Part shown: in pieces, positions 1 through 9,185 of the stretch
Numbering within the stretch: the first letter of the stretch is position 1
How the letters are laid out: each line of letters begins with the position of its first letter
Assembly (NCBI GenBank): GCA_022824395.1
Contig: JAJDZX010000014.1
Coordinates: 1 to 52,082, forward strand
Reading direction: 5' to 3'
Length of the DNA: 52,082 bases
From: Alphaproteobacteria bacterium
Lineage (GTDB): Bacteria > Pseudomonadota > Alphaproteobacteria > TMED109
Made by a program: the position numbers and the translations under genes
Notes under the pieces: model-generated
The model's input: only the letters and a program-made list of their open reading frames with translations
Told to the model about the DNA's origin: nothing
The model's database searches: none

Positions 1-243
1 GCCAGCGCGCTCTACCGCATCCTCGGACGCCGCCTCGGCCACGGCCTCGAGATCGCCACCCCGCGCACCCTCTTCCGCAAGCTCGTCCGCGCCAGCGCCA
101 CCGTCGAGATCACCGCCGACGCGATCGTCGTGACCCTCGGACGGCGCGCCCACAACCCGCTCCTGCTCGAAGCCGGCTACGCCGACACCGACACCCCGCT
201 ACCCTGGCTCGACAACCGGACGCTGCGCATCCGATTCGTCTGA
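1..243 (+). CDS. Transposase, C-terminal fragment cut by window edge
   Basis: Frame 1 is open from the first base to a TGA at 241-243 (80 residues). The fragment has a basic LYRILGRR start and an RRAHNPLLLEAGY segment followed by PWLDNRTLRIRF at the end. Endings of this kind (RRAHNPLL then a W-L-D/N basic tail) occur in a group of bacterial transposases; the family assignment is from memory and not secure. Nothing is seen of the catalytic core. It converges on the rhodanese gene, whose stop lies 44 bases away. Confidence 0.5.
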   Translation, partial: ASALYRILGRRLGHGLEIATPRTLFRKLVRASATVEITADAIVVTLGRRAHNPLLLEAGYADTDTPLPWLDNRTLRIRFV

Positions 244-286
244 CACGCCGGCCCTGCACCTGTTTCCACTCCGTTGGGAATCGAGG

Positions 287-697
287 CTAGCGGTGCGGCA
301 CCGTCGGCCGACCCTCGGCAATCCACTGCAGGATGCCCTCGTGCACGTTGTAGACGCGCCGGTATCCCAATTGCTGGCTCAGTAGGCGGCTCACTGCTGC
401 ACTCCGGCCGCCGCTCCGGCAGATCAGCACGATGGGTTGATCGGATGCTGCGATCGGCGTGATCGCTGCCATCCACGCCCGGACGTCATAGCGCCCTTCT
501 TCATCGAAGAAGGTCTGGAGGTGGCTGCCTTCGATGACTCCGGTCTGTATCCACTCGTCGGGCCTTCGGATGTCGATGACAGCGACCCCGTCCGACAGCA
601 GCTGTTCGAGCGCGCCATTGCCGATATCGGATACCTCGGCGTGAGCGGGGGTACTGACGGCAAGGGTCATGACGACGAGGAGTGCCAGTTTCAGCAT
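287..697 (-). CDS. Periplasmic rhodanese-domain protein
   Basis: The 136-residue product starts with a clear signal peptide (about residues 1-20, ending AHA). A single rhodanese domain follows, with the active-site loop CRSGGRS and its catalytic Cys near residue 93. Single-domain rhodaneses carry persulfide sulfur on this Cys; the export signal puts this one in the periplasm. The IDIRRPDEW segment near residue 42 is the usual domain entry. It stands alone, facing the transposase fragment, and ends in TAG. The physiological sulfur acceptor is unknown. Confidence 0.85.
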   Translation of the reverse strand: MLKLALLVVMTLAVSTPAHAEVSDIGNGALEQLLSDGVAVIDIRRPDEWIQTGVIEGSHLQTFFDEEGRYDVRAWMAAITPIAASDQPIVLICRSGGRSAAVSRLLSQQLGYRRVYNVHEGILQWIAEGRPTVPHR

Positions 698-1102
698 CGG
701 GACATCCCCGGGGAATCGGGTCGAATGAGCAGGTCCAGCCTACCGCACTTGCGGGGCCGGCAGCGAAGCGGCACCCATCCAACCTGGGCAACCACCTCGG
801 GTAGGTGGCCAGGTTGCACGTGCGGAAGCGCATGAACGTTGTGCGTGGGGCCATTCCCGAACCAAAACCTCACTGTCTCTCCGGCACCCGAAGACTGGGC
901 CGTTCAACATTCCAGTCTGGGCAGGAACTGGCTGGGTGGGACGTGCCGAATACCTGCGTGGACGATGAGGAACGGCAGGCACGACTGCGGCGTCTGGAGC
1001 AGACGTCCGCGAGCAGTCGGCTCGGAAGCCTCGCGCAAGTTCCCGGGAATCATCTCCGGAGTTCCGTTGCCGGTAGGCGCGGTGTGGCTTTTGTTCCTCG
1101 AG
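698..1102. other. Intergenic stretch without recognisable gene
   Basis: About 400 bases lie between the rhodanese start and the end of the TRAP large permease. Short open frames exist on both strands but none has a family signature, a consistent ribosome-binding site or codon use like the neighbours. It should hold the rhodanese promoter and the end of the TRAP operon; I see no convincing terminator. Confidence 0.5.
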
Positions 1103-2398
1103 CTACAAGCGGAAGGGGATGTAGAGCGCGATATCCGGGATGGCGACGACGATCGAAACCGTGATCAGGATCAGGATCACGAACGGGAGGACGCCGTGCA
1201 CGATGTCGGCGATCGTGGTGCCCGCGCCGTCGGGGGTCTGGCGTGCCACTGCCTGAATCACGAACAGGTTCAGGCCGACCGGGGGCGTGATCAAGGCGCA
1301 CTCGATCATCATGGTGAAGATCACGCCAAACCAGATCGGGTCGATGCCGAATCCGGCTAGTGACGGCTGAATGATGGGCAGCATCAACAGCATCATCGAC
1401 AGCGTCTCAAGGACGCAGCCGAGCGCCAGGAGCAAGGCGCAGATGGCGGCGATGAATGCAAGCGGCCCGGTCATGCTGCCGGTGACGAGCGCAGTGACGT
1501 CCTGCGGGAGCTGGTAGAGCGTGATGGCCTGCCCGAACACCTTCGCGCCGACGATGATGAACAGGATCATCACTGTTGTCCGCATCGACGAGACCGCGAT
1601 TTGCGGCAGGTCCGAAAACCGCAGCGAACGATAGATGCCAAGCGTGATGATCAGCGCCGCGACGAACCCGACGCCGGCGGCTTCCGTCGGCGTGAAAATG
1701 CCGAGGTAAATGCCGAACACGATGCCGGCAGCCAGGGCGAATGCCGGGAATGCCCGTGCCGTGGCCGTCCATCGCTCGGACCAGCTGGCGCGGGGCATCG
1801 ACTGGTACCCCGACCCGAAGTGTGCCTTCGCGACGACGTACGCGATGAACACGGTGGCCAGCAGCAGGCCGGGACCGATACCCGCCAGGAACAGGTCGAC
1901 GATCGATTCCGAGAGAATGAAACCGAACACGATCATCGGGATCGACGGCGGAATCAGGATGCCCAGGGTGCCGCCCGCTGCCAGCAGTCCGAAAACGAAG
2001 CGATGCTCGTAGCCGCGGCTGACCATCTCCGGGATCGCCACGGTGCCGATCGTCGCCGACGTCGCGACCGATGACCCGGATGTCGCTCCGAAGATGGCGC
2101 AGGACAGGACGGTTGCCACGGCCAGCCCTCCCGGCCAGTGACCGATCCAGCTCTGCACGGCGCTGAACAGGCGCTCCCCGGCGCCGCCCTTGAGCAGCAC
2201 GTTGGCCATCAGGATGAACAGGGGCACCGCCAGCAGGATGAAATTGTCGACGCTCGAGAGCATCGCCTGCGGGATCATCAGCGGCGAGTAGCCGCCGACC
2301 AGCAGCATCACGATGCCGAGCCCGGCCATGGCGAAGGCGATATCGAGCCCGACCAGAAGGAAGCCGAACAGTGTCAGCAGGATGACGATGCCGGTCAC
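1103..2398 (-). CDS. dctM: TRAP transporter large permease (DctM)
   Basis: The open frame extends further upstream, but the DctM homology begins at GTG 2398, giving 431 residues, the normal family length. The protein is a string of hydrophobic segments with the DctM signatures FGATSGSSVATSATIG (about 103-118) and GGTLGILIPPS (about 143-153). It is the membrane subunit that couples solute uptake to an ion gradient. It begins 8 bases after the stop of the small permease, so the two are translationally linked. Substrate is not evident from the permease; the upstream lyase suggests an organic acid. It ends in TAG. Confidence 0.92.
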   Translation of the reverse strand: MTGIVILLTLFGFLLVGLDIAFAMAGLGIVMLLVGGYSPLMIPQAMLSSVDNFILLAVPLFILMANVLLKGGAGERLFSAVQSWIGHWPGGLAVATVLSCAIFGATSGSSVATSATIGTVAIPEMVSRGYEHRFVFGLLAAGGTLGILIPPSIPMIVFGFILSESIVDLFLAGIGPGLLLATVFIAYVVAKAHFGSGYQSMPRASWSERWTATARAFPAFALAAGIVFGIYLGIFTPTEAAGVGFVAALIITLGIYRSLRFSDLPQIAVSSMRTTVMILFIIVGAKVFGQAITLYQLPQDVTALVTGSMTGPLAFIAAICALLLALGCVLETLSMMLLMLPIIQPSLAGFGIDPIWFGVIFTMMIECALITPPVGLNLFVIQAVARQTPDGAGTTIADIVHGVLPFVILILITVSIVVAIPDIALYIPFRL

Positions 2399-2406
2399 GC
2401 TGCCCG

Positions 2407-2916
2407 TCAGACCTCGCTGTGAGGCTGGTCGCCTCCGAGGAGTTCGGGCGAGTGAAAGCTCGCGGCCACCGTGGCCAGCGCCTGCAGAACGATCAGCGTC
2501 AATCCAACGACGACCGGCCCCTGCAGCAGCCACATCGGCAGTTCCAGCGTGGTGTCCGTGGTCTGCCCGATGTCGATCGAGAACTGCATCAGTTCGACCC
2601 CGTACCAGGCCGAGATCCCGGCCACCGCCCCGATCGCCATCAGTACAAGACGCGACAGCCACATCTGCACCGGCGGTGGAAGATAGGCCGTGAGAACGGT
2701 GATCCGGATGTGCTCGCGCCGCCCGACGAGCCACGCCGACGCCAGAAAGACTCCGTAGATCTGCAGTACTCGCGCGGTTTCCTCGACCCAGCTGGTCGGC
2801 GCCAGAAAGGCATGCCGCATGGCGACTTCATAGAAGACAATGAGGCCGATCACCGCGAACAGGACCCCGGCGACGACCGCCGCGACCTGGGTCATGCGAT
2901 TGATCAGATGGAGCAC
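2407..2916 (-). CDS. dctQ: TRAP transporter small permease (DctQ)
   Basis: The 169-residue membrane protein has four hydrophobic segments (about 10-32, 50-65, 85-107 and 130-150). The FYEVAMRHAF and SWVEETAR segments are typical of DctQ between helices 1 and 2. In TRAP systems it pairs with the large permease to form the membrane complex. It lies 14 bases after the binding-protein gene and 8 before dctM, so the order P-Q-M is complete and forms one operon with the lyase gene. Confidence 0.9.
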   Translation of the reverse strand: MLHLINRMTQVAAVVAGVLFAVIGLIVFYEVAMRHAFLAPTSWVEETARVLQIYGVFLASAWLVGRREHIRITVLTAYLPPPVQMWLSRLVLMAIGAVAGISAWYGVELMQFSIDIGQTTDTTLELPMWLLQGPVVVGLTLIVLQALATVAASFHSPELLGGDQPHSEV

Positions 2917-2930
2917 GCGCGGGGGCGCCT

Positions 2931-3950
2931 TCAGGGCGTGCTGGCGGCGCGCAGTTCCTCGGCGGCAGCCAACAGCTGCTCACCGAGTGGCCCGGCCGCC
3001 GTTCGATAGACCTCCTTGAGTGCGCGGGTGGCGTCCTGCCAGGCTGCGACGTCGGCTTCGCTCAGGCGGTGGACGGTCATCCCGTTGGCCTCTGCCACGG
3101 TGAACGCCTCGGTTTCGATCTCGGCCAGCGCGTCGCGCATCTCGATTTCCACCGTCCGCGCGGCCCGGCTGATGAGCGTCTGCAACGCCGGCTCCAGGCG
3201 CTGCCAGACGCGTTCGTTGATCAGCACGATGAACTCGATGTTGCTGTGATTCGTGACGGTCAAGTGATTCATGACCTGATACAGCTTCCGCTCGCTGACA
3301 CTCTGCATGCCGGTCATTCCGCCGTCGACCGTTCCGCGTTCGTAGGCGAGGTATTGCCGCGATCCGCCGATGTTCGTCGCCGCGCCGCCGACATGGTTCA
3401 CGAATTGCTCGAGCGCCTTTCCGAAGGTGCGGACCTTGAGGCCCCTCAGGTCCTCGGGTCGCCGCACGACCGTGTCGCGTGTCATCAGGACGGATAGCCC
3501 GTAGGGCTGCCACCACAACGGGCGGGCTCCCTTGGCGGTCATCGCAGTATCAAGTGGGCCGCGTACCGGAGAATCCGGTTCGGTGGCCGCCCGGACGAGT
3601 TCCCGGGTATCCAGCAGGAACGGCACGTTGAAGATGTCGACGGCCGGGATGGTGCCGGCAAAGCGGGCCAGCGACGACGAGCCCATCTCGATCTGGCCGG
3701 AGGCGACGGCTCCCGGAACTTCCTTGTCGGTGAAGAGCTGGGCTGCCGGGTAAATCTCCACCACCAGGTCACCGTCCGATTCCGCCTCGACGATCTCCTT
3801 GAAGCGGACGAGGTTCTGGCCGAGCGGCGTGGTCAGGGGAAGCTGCGTCGTGATCCTCAGCTTGGTCTCGGCAACGGCCGAATCATGCGCGAAGCCCGCG
3901 GCAAGGAAGGCCGTCGCGGCCAGCGCCAGCCAGCGCACCGTCCGGGTCAT
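2931..3950 (-). CDS. dctP: TRAP transporter solute-binding protein (DctP)
   Basis: The start is ATG 3950, which overlaps the stop of the lyase gene in an ATGA. The 339-residue protein begins with a signal peptide (about 1-27, ending AVA) and continues ETKLRITTQLP. The long periplasmic domain has DctP-like segments such as LKVRTFGKALEQFV, the region that normally carries the substrate-carboxylate arginine. It captures the solute in the periplasm and hands it to DctQM. The tight coupling to a C-C lyase points to an organic acid or related metabolite as substrate; this is inference. Confidence 0.9.
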   Translation of the reverse strand: MTRTVRWLALAATAFLAAGFAHDSAVAETKLRITTQLPLTTPLGQNLVRFKEIVEAESDGDLVVEIYPAAQLFTDKEVPGAVASGQIEMGSSSLARFAGTIPAVDIFNVPFLLDTRELVRAATEPDSPVRGPLDTAMTAKGARPLWWQPYGLSVLMTRDTVVRRPEDLRGLKVRTFGKALEQFVNHVGGAATNIGGSRQYLAYERGTVDGGMTGMQSVSERKLYQVMNHLTVTNHSNIEFIVLINERVWQRLEPALQTLISRAARTVEIEMRDALAEIETEAFTVAEANGMTVHRLSEADVAAWQDATRALKEVYRTAAGPLGEQLLAAAEELRAASTP

Positions 3951-4816
3951 GACGGCGCCCCCGCTTCCTGACGCTGCGCGTAGGTCATGTAGGCCTCGAG
4001 GCCGGCGGTCTGGCACATGTCGTCAAACCCTCCCTGCAGGTGATCCGGCGCCTTGCCCTGCGTGCGCAGGTCGCCAAGCGTCGCCCGCATGGCCCGCGTG
4101 GCCGTGATGAGCAGGCTCAGCGGATAAATTGCCAGCTGGTATCCGATGCCGGCCAGGGTGTCGGCATCGAGGCAGGGAGTCTTGCCGCCCTCGACGATGT
4201 TGGCGAGAAGCGGCACGCCGGTGACGCGCTGGCAGATGATGCGCATCTCGTCCCGGTCGACGGGAGCCTCGATGAACACGATGTCGGCCCCTGCATCGCG
4301 AAAGCTCAATCCCCGGGCGATGGCTTCATCCAGGCCGTGGGTGGACCGGGAGTCCGTGCGGGCAACGACGAGAACCTCGTCGCCGGCGGTGTCCTTGGCC
4401 GTCTTGATCTTGGCGACCATCTCTTCGGAGGCGATGACCCGCTTCCCGGCTAGGTGTCCGCAGCGCTTGGGGAAATCCTGGTCCTCGAGCTGGATCGCCG
4501 CCACGCCGGCCCGGCGATAGGCGGCCACGGTGTGGCGGACGTTGAGGACGTTCCCGTACCCGGTGTCGCCGTCGGCAATCACCGGGATTTCCGCGGCATC
4601 CACCATGCGGGCGGCGTTGTCGGCCATCTGGGTCGCGGTCATGAGGCCGATGTCCGGGGCGCCGAGAAACGCGCCGGAGACGCCGAAGCCCGTCATGTAG
4701 CAGGCATCAAAGCCAGCCTGCGCTACCAGGCGCGCAGTCCAGGCGTCATAGGCCCCTGGCGCCAGGCTGCATCCCGGGGAGGCGATCAGGCGGGCGAGCT
4801 GTTGGGCGGAGTTCAT
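3947..4816 (-). CDS. Isocitrate lyase/PEP mutase superfamily enzyme (methylisocitrate-lyase-like)
   Basis: A 289-residue TIM-barrel protein from ATG 4816; an upstream ATG at 4837 would add seven residues and cannot be excluded. Visible motifs are DGDTGYG (about 82-88, metal and substrate binding), EDQ (111-113) and the catalytic-loop KRCGH (117-121) of isocitrate and methylisocitrate lyases. Family members cleave or form a C-C bond next to a carboxylate with Mg2+. It is the first gene of an operon with a whole TRAP transporter, so it probably processes the imported compound. Exact substrate (2-methylisocitrate, oxaloacetate, dimethylmalate or other) cannot be decided. Confidence 0.85.
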   Translation of the reverse strand: MNSAQQLARLIASPGCSLAPGAYDAWTARLVAQAGFDACYMTGFGVSGAFLGAPDIGLMTATQMADNAARMVDAAEIPVIADGDTGYGNVLNVRHTVAAYRRAGVAAIQLEDQDFPKRCGHLAGKRVIASEEMVAKIKTAKDTAGDEVLVVARTDSRSTHGLDEAIARGLSFRDAGADIVFIEAPVDRDEMRIICQRVTGVPLLANIVEGGKTPCLDADTLAGIGYQLAIYPLSLLITATRAMRATLGDLRTQGKAPDHLQGGFDDMCQTAGLEAYMTYAQRQEAGAPS

Positions 4817-4970
4817 GGGGAAGTCTCTGTCCATCACCGCTGGGGGAATGTTCGCAGTTCATTATGGCGATTGATCGCGACATCCCGCACCTGCGTCCGT
4901 CAGAGTCGATTGGACTGCCCTGTCCTACCTGACGAGCGCGATTCCTTGAGCAGGCATGTGCGCCATTTTG

Positions 4971-5108
4971 CTACGAGACGCACGCTGGTCCCCGATGAAT
5001 TGGTTGATGCGTAATCCGGGGATTCGGAGAAACTGCGATTTGGAGCAACGGATCACGAAGCGGCGCCGAGTACAGCACGTTGGCATCGAGCGGCGCGCCA
5101 AATGCCAT
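4971..5108 (-). pseudogene. PIN-domain toxin remnant (N-terminal end only)
   Basis: From ATG 5108 the frame gives MAFGAPLDANVLYSAPLRD, which matches the beginning of PIN toxins (first metal Asp in LDANVLY). It continues as LLQIA, then turns into unrelated sequence and stops after 45 residues. A PIN domain needs about 130 residues and three or four acidic metal ligands, so this cannot be active. It follows the interrupted antitoxin gene by 8 bases, the expected antitoxin-toxin order. Confidence 0.72.
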
Positions 5109-5116
5109 CCTTTGGT

Positions 5117-5566
5117 CTACCCGTATCCCATCCTTAGGGATTGGCTCTCCTTGGTGAGTTGGTCCAGCGCCTCCTGCCGCAACTAGGTGCTGCGTTCGTC
5201 GTAGGCTTTCAGGTCGTTGTACCGGATGCGCCGGTGGGTGCCCACCAGTCGGCACGGAATTTGTCCCTGGTCCAGGAGCTTGATCAGGAACCCCCGGGAA
5301 ACGTTGAGCAAGTCCGCTGCCTGCTGCGTGGTGAGTTCCGCATGCACGGGTATCAGCGAGACAGCGTTCCCCTTGGCCATTTCGTTGAGCAGGTCGATCA
5401 AAAGGCGAACCGCTGCCGATGGCAGTTCGATGGTGTCGCGCTCGTCACCGGCGAGGCAGATTGCCACGGTGTCGGAGCAATCCCCAAGTTTCACCGAGAG
5501 CATCTGCGCGGAAGCCTGCGCAAGACGTACCTCCCGCGGGTTGGGAAGAGTCGGTGCGAACCGCAT
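5117..5566 (-). pseudogene. HTH (excisionase-type) antitoxin interrupted by in-frame TAG
   Basis: Starting at ATG 5566 behind a strong AGGGGG, the frame encodes 127 residues and stops at TAG (5185-5183). Residues about 79-125 form an excisionase/MerR-like HTH (LTTQQAADLLNVSRGFLIKL, then LVGTHRRIRYNDL). In the same frame the sequence continues after the TAG for 21 codons (LRQEALDQLTKESQSL then RMGYG) to a second stop at 5117. That is the usual C-terminal tail of this antitoxin family, so the TAG most likely is a nonsense mutation of a 149-residue protein. The DNA-binding domain is intact and might still bind DNA. Confidence 0.75.
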
Positions 5567-5902
5567 GGTTGATTCCCCCTTGTCTGAAGTCTCGAAGAAT
5601 CAGAGTAGATCGACTTAGGATGTAACCGATATAAGTGCAATATTCGCTAAATTCGACAAGCTCGTCGAGCTTATTTCATCGATGGGGTGCTTCGTGAATT
5701 CTCCGGACTTGGGTGGGACCGAAGGGCGCCTCGCCGGCTCGAGCGGCTACGTAGCAGAACGATGAGATTCATCACCGTGCTGAAGACCAACCGGAACAGC
5801 CAATAGCCCAGCGTTACGATGCAACTCGACTGTCGACCGTCCGCTGAATTGGCGCTGCAGTCGTCCCTGCAGATTCGAAAAGAACGAGAATAGGCCACGA
5901 CC
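5567..5902. other. Intergenic region between antitoxin and deoxyribosyltransferase
   Basis: The part next to the antitoxin (5590-5690) is noticeably richer in A and T than the surroundings and should hold its promoter. It contains a short palindrome, AAGCTC-GTC-GAGCTT, near 5660, which could be an operator or weak hairpin. The remainder, up to 5902, shows no gene with supporting features. Confidence 0.4.
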
Positions 5903-6382
5903 ATGGCATCAAGAAAAACCCTGTACTTGGCGAACCCGTACGGGTTCTCCGAACAGCAGCGCGAAGGCCCACTTGCAGCGTTGGTGACTGCGCTCGAGAC
6001 CGCAGGCGCCGAGGTCTGGGAGCCTTTCGCCCGCAACAACGTGGTCGACCATTCCGTTCCCGGTTGGGCGTACCGCATCGGCCAGGCCGATCTCCGGGAC
6101 GTGCGGGAGGCGGACGGGCTGTTCGCGGTGGTCAACGGCTGCCCGCCGGACGAGGGTGTCATGGTCGAACTGGGAATGGCCGTTGCCTGGGAAAAGCCCG
6201 TGTTCCTGTTCCGTGACGATTTCCGCCGCTGCACGGACAGCGAGACCTACCCGTTGAACCTCATGGTGTTTACCGGATTGCCCGAGAACGGCTGGGAAGC
6301 CTACTGGTACAGCAGTATCGAAGAGATCGGAGATCCCGACAAGGCGCTCGCGCGATGGCTGCGGAGCCGGGACGCCGCGTAA
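5903..6382 (+). CDS. Nucleoside 2-deoxyribosyltransferase family protein
   Basis: The 159-residue protein begins RKTLYLANPYGFS, the first strand of the family. It contains the DLRDVREADGLFAVVNG segment and then PPDEGVMVELGMA, where the Glu near residue 89 corresponds to the catalytic nucleophile. Family enzymes move deoxyribose between bases or hydrolyse nucleosides in nucleotide salvage. Many relatives have unproven substrates, so only the fold and catalytic Glu are secure. The gene is single and lies 233 bases before proS in the same direction. Confidence 0.82.
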   Translation: MASRKTLYLANPYGFSEQQREGPLAALVTALETAGAEVWEPFARNNVVDHSVPGWAYRIGQADLRDVREADGLFAVVNGCPPDEGVMVELGMAVAWEKPVFLFRDDFRRCTDSETYPLNLMVFTGLPENGWEAYWYSSIEEIGDPDKALARWLRSRDAA

Positions 6383-6615
6383 GCTGCGGCCCTCGATGGC
6401 GGGCCCGGGGCGGCCGGTTCGCGCCGCACGGGACTGCGCTGTATCGATTCCGGAATGGTCTTTGTCGGGTCTATGATCGGTGGGCAGCGTGGCGCCGGCC
6501 CTGACGTGCCGCCGTCCAGCAAAGCAGAAGGGGGCGGGCCAGCGCTCCTGCAAGAAGCCGCGGTTGTCAGCCCTGCGGTCCCGCTTCCAGTTTGTCCCGA
6601 ATGAGATCCCCGGCC

Positions 6616-7938
6616 ATGTTGCGAACACGATTTCCAGTTCCTACCCAGAAAGACGACCCGGCGGAGGCGCAGATCGTGTCGCACCGGCTGATGCTGCGTG
6701 CCGGGCTGGTGCGGCAGGCGAGCGCCGGGATCTACAGCTGGCTGCCGATGGGGTTCCGGGTCCTCAAGAAGATCGAGGACATCGTCCGGGCCGAGCAGAA
6801 CGCGGCGGGGGCCGTCGAGGTGTTGATGCCGACGATCCAGGCGGCGGGCCTCTGGAAGGCGTCCGGTCGGTACGAGGACTACGGCCTTGAGATGCTCCGG
6901 ATCACCGACCGCCACGAGCGGGAGATGCTGTACGGGCCGACGAACGAAGAGCAAATCTGTGAGATCGCCGCGGAATTTCTCAAGAGCTACAGGGACCTGC
7001 CGAAGAACCTCTACCACATCCAGTGGAAGTTCCGGGACGAGCTGCGGCCCCGTTTCGGGGTCATGCGCGGCCGGGAATTCCTGATGAAGGACAACTACTC
7101 GTTCGACGTGGACGCGGCCGCGGCCCGCCTGTCGTATCACCGGATGTTCCTCGCGTATCTCCGCACCTTCCAGGCCATGGGCCTGACCTCGATCCCTGTC
7201 CGCGCGGAATCGGGGCCCATCGGGGGCGACATGAGCCACGAGTTCGTGATCCTCGCCGACACCGGGGAAAGCGGCGTGTTCTGCGACCGCGGTCTCCTGG
7301 ATCGCTCGGTTCCGGGCCCCGTGTACGACGACCCCGCGGAACTGCAGCGGATCGTCGACCAATGGACCGGGCCCTACGCCGCCACCGACGACATGCACGA
7401 GCCCGAACGGTTCGAACGCGAGGTTCCCGAGGCGAGGCGGGTCGAGGCGCGCGGGATTGAGGTCGGCCACGTGTTCTATTTCGGGACCAAGTACTCCGAG
7501 AAACTGGGCGTGGTGGTCGACCTGCCGGACGGCTCCCGGGTCCCGGTGGAGATGGGCTCCTACGGTGTCGGCGTGTCCCGCCTGGTGGGCGCCATCATCG
7601 AGGCGTGCCACGACGATCGGGGGATCCTGTGGCCGGCCTCGGTCGCGCCGTTCCAGGTGGGCCTGGCCAATCTGCGACAGAACGACCCGGCCTGCGCGGC
7701 GAGCGCGTCCTCGATGTACGATTCGCTGACGGGCGCCGGCGTCGAGGTGCTGTACGACGATCGCGACGAGCGGGCCGGCACGAAGCTCGCCGATCTCGAT
7801 CTGCTCGGGTTTCCCTGGCAGGTGGTGGTGGGCCCGCGCGGCGTGAAGCAGGGTGTCGTGGAGCTCCGCACACGCGCGACGGGCGAGAGCGCGGAGGTTT
7901 CGCCGGAAGACGCGCTCCAGCGCATCCAGGGCGCGTGA
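6616..7938 (+). CDS. proS: Prolyl-tRNA synthetase, short alphaproteobacterial type
   Basis: A 440-residue class II synthetase that charges tRNA-Pro. The chosen start, ATG 6616 ([15 protein letters not shown]), matches the family start; a TTG 24 bases earlier is less likely. Motif 2 appears as [17 protein letters not shown] and motif 3 as [15 protein letters not shown]-terminal anticodon-binding domain follows. There is no internal editing (INS) domain between motifs 2 and 3, as known for alphaproteobacterial ProRS, so mischarged Ala-tRNA-Pro must be cleared by a separate protein. Its stop overlaps the lolC start as GTGA. Confidence 0.96.
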   Translation: MLRTRFPVPTQKDDPAEAQIVSHRLMLRAGLVRQASAGIYSWLPMGFRVLKKIEDIVRAEQNAAGAVEVLMPTIQAAGLWKASGRYEDYGLEMLRITDRHEREMLYGPTNEEQICEIAAEFLKSYRDLPKNLYHIQWKFRDELRPRFGVMRGREFLMKDNYSFDVDAAAARLSYHRMFLAYLRTFQAMGLTSIPVRAESGPIGGDMSHEFVILADTGESGVFCDRGLLDRSVPGPVYDDPAELQRIVDQWTGPYAATDDMHEPERFEREVPEARRVEARGIEVGHVFYFGTKYSEKLGVVVDLPDGSRVPVEMGSYGVGVSRLVGAIIEACHDDRGILWPASVAPFQVGLANLRQNDPACAASASSMYDSLTGAGVEVLYDDRDERAGTKLADLDLLGFPWQVVVGPRGVKQGVVELRTRATGESAEVSPEDALQRIQGA

Positions 7939-9185
7939 ACCTCGGACTCGAAGTGTGGATTGCCCGCCGTTACCTGCGGGCACGCCGGGTTGAAGGGTTC
8001 ATCTCCGTCGTCGCCGGATTCTCGCTGATCGGCATTGCGCTGGGGGTGGCGACGCTGATCATCGTGATGTCGGTGATGAACGGCTTCCACACGCAGCTCG
8101 TGGACCGGATCGTCGGCGTCAACGGCCACGTGGTCCTGCGGGCGCCGGCAGGCGCCGAGACCCTTGCCGACGTCGCGGGTCTGGAGCAAGAATTGCGCGG
8201 CCTCGGCCACGTGCTGGACACCTTCGCCGAGACCGAGGGCCAGGCACTGGCCACCTCGGCCGGGAGCGCGACCGGAACGCTGGTCCGCGGCATCCGGGCC
8301 GATGATCTTCGCCGCCGGACGCTAGTGGCGGACGCCATCACCGACGGCTCGCTGGACATCTTTGCGGCCGAGGGCGGTGCCGTCATCGGCTCCCGCCTGG
8401 CGAGGCAGCTCGGGGTCGAGGCCGGCGATACCCTGACCCTGCTGCACCCGGACGGGGACGTCACTGTCGTCGGCACCATTCCGCGGGTCCGGACCTTCAC
8501 CGTGGCCGCCCTCTTCGAAATCGGGATGTACGAGTACGACTCCAGCCTCATCTATCTCTCGCTGGACGATGCCCTCGTCTTCTTCGGGGCCGGCGAGGAG
8601 GCCACCAAGATTCAGGTCGTGCTGGACGATCCGGACGCGGCCGAGCAGGTGAGTGCGGAATTCGCCGAGGCCTTCGCCGGCCGGGCCCGCACTTCGGCAT
8701 GGCCGAGTCTCAACCGCCAGTTCTTCAACGCGCTCAAGGTGGAACGGAACGTGATGTTCCTGATCCTCACCCTGATCATCCTGGTGGCCGCGTTCAACGT
8801 CATTTCCAGCATGATCATGCTGGTCCGCGACAAGGAGAAGGGCATCGCGATCATGCGCACCATGGGGGCCTCCCGGGCGGCGGTGCTGCGGATCTTCGTG
8901 TTCACCGGGGGCTCGGTCGGGGTCATCGGGACCCTCCTCGGGCTCATCCTGGGACTCGCTTTCGCCACCAATGTCGAAGCCATGCGGCGGTTCCTCGAGA
9001 GCATCGCGGGTGTCGATCTCTTTGCCGCCGAGATCTACTTCCTGTCCCGGCTGCCCTCCGAAGTGCAGCCGCTGCAGGTGATCGGCGTCCTGGCGTTCGC
9101 GCTGGCGCTGGCGCTGCTGGCCACGATCTATCCGGCCTGGCGGGCGTCGCGGATCGACCCGGCGGAGGTGCTCCGGTATGGCTGA
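7935..9185 (+). CDS. lolC: Lipoprotein-releasing ABC transporter permease (LolC/LolE)
   Basis: The GTG at 7935 overlaps the proS stop by four bases and gives 416 residues, the usual length. There is one membrane helix near the N-terminus (about 20-47, [20 protein letters not shown]). A large periplasmic domain follows, then three more helices in the C-terminal third, the FtsX-like arrangement of LolC/E. The complex extracts lipoproteins from the inner membrane and hands them to the periplasmic carrier. Alphaproteobacteria often have a single permease acting as a homodimer, consistent with only one here. It overlaps lolD by eight bases. Confidence 0.93.
   Translation: MNLGLEVWIARRYLRARRVEGFISVVAGFSLIGIALGVATLIIVMSVMNGFHTQLVDRIVGVNGHVVLRAPAGAETLADVAGLEQELRGLGHVLDTFAETEGQALATSAGSATGTLVRGIRADDLRRRTLVADAITDGSLDIFAAEGGAVIGSRLARQLGVEAGDTLTLLHPDGDVTVVGTIPRVRTFTVAALFEIGMYEYDSSLIYLSLDDALVFFGAGEEATKIQVVLDDPDAAEQVSAEFAEAFAGRARTSAWPSLNRQFFNALKVERNVMFLILTLIILVAAFNVISSMIMLVRDKEKGIAIMRTMGASRAAVLRIFVFTGGSVGVIGTLLGLILGLAFATNVEAMRRFLESIAGVDLFAAEIYFLSRLPSEVQPLQVIGVLAFALALALLATIYPAWRASRIDPAEVLRYG

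Noticed and set aside
6301..7983. 560-codon open frame antisense to proS
   Set aside because: Shadow of the proS gene, rich in His, Arg and Gly, without domain features.
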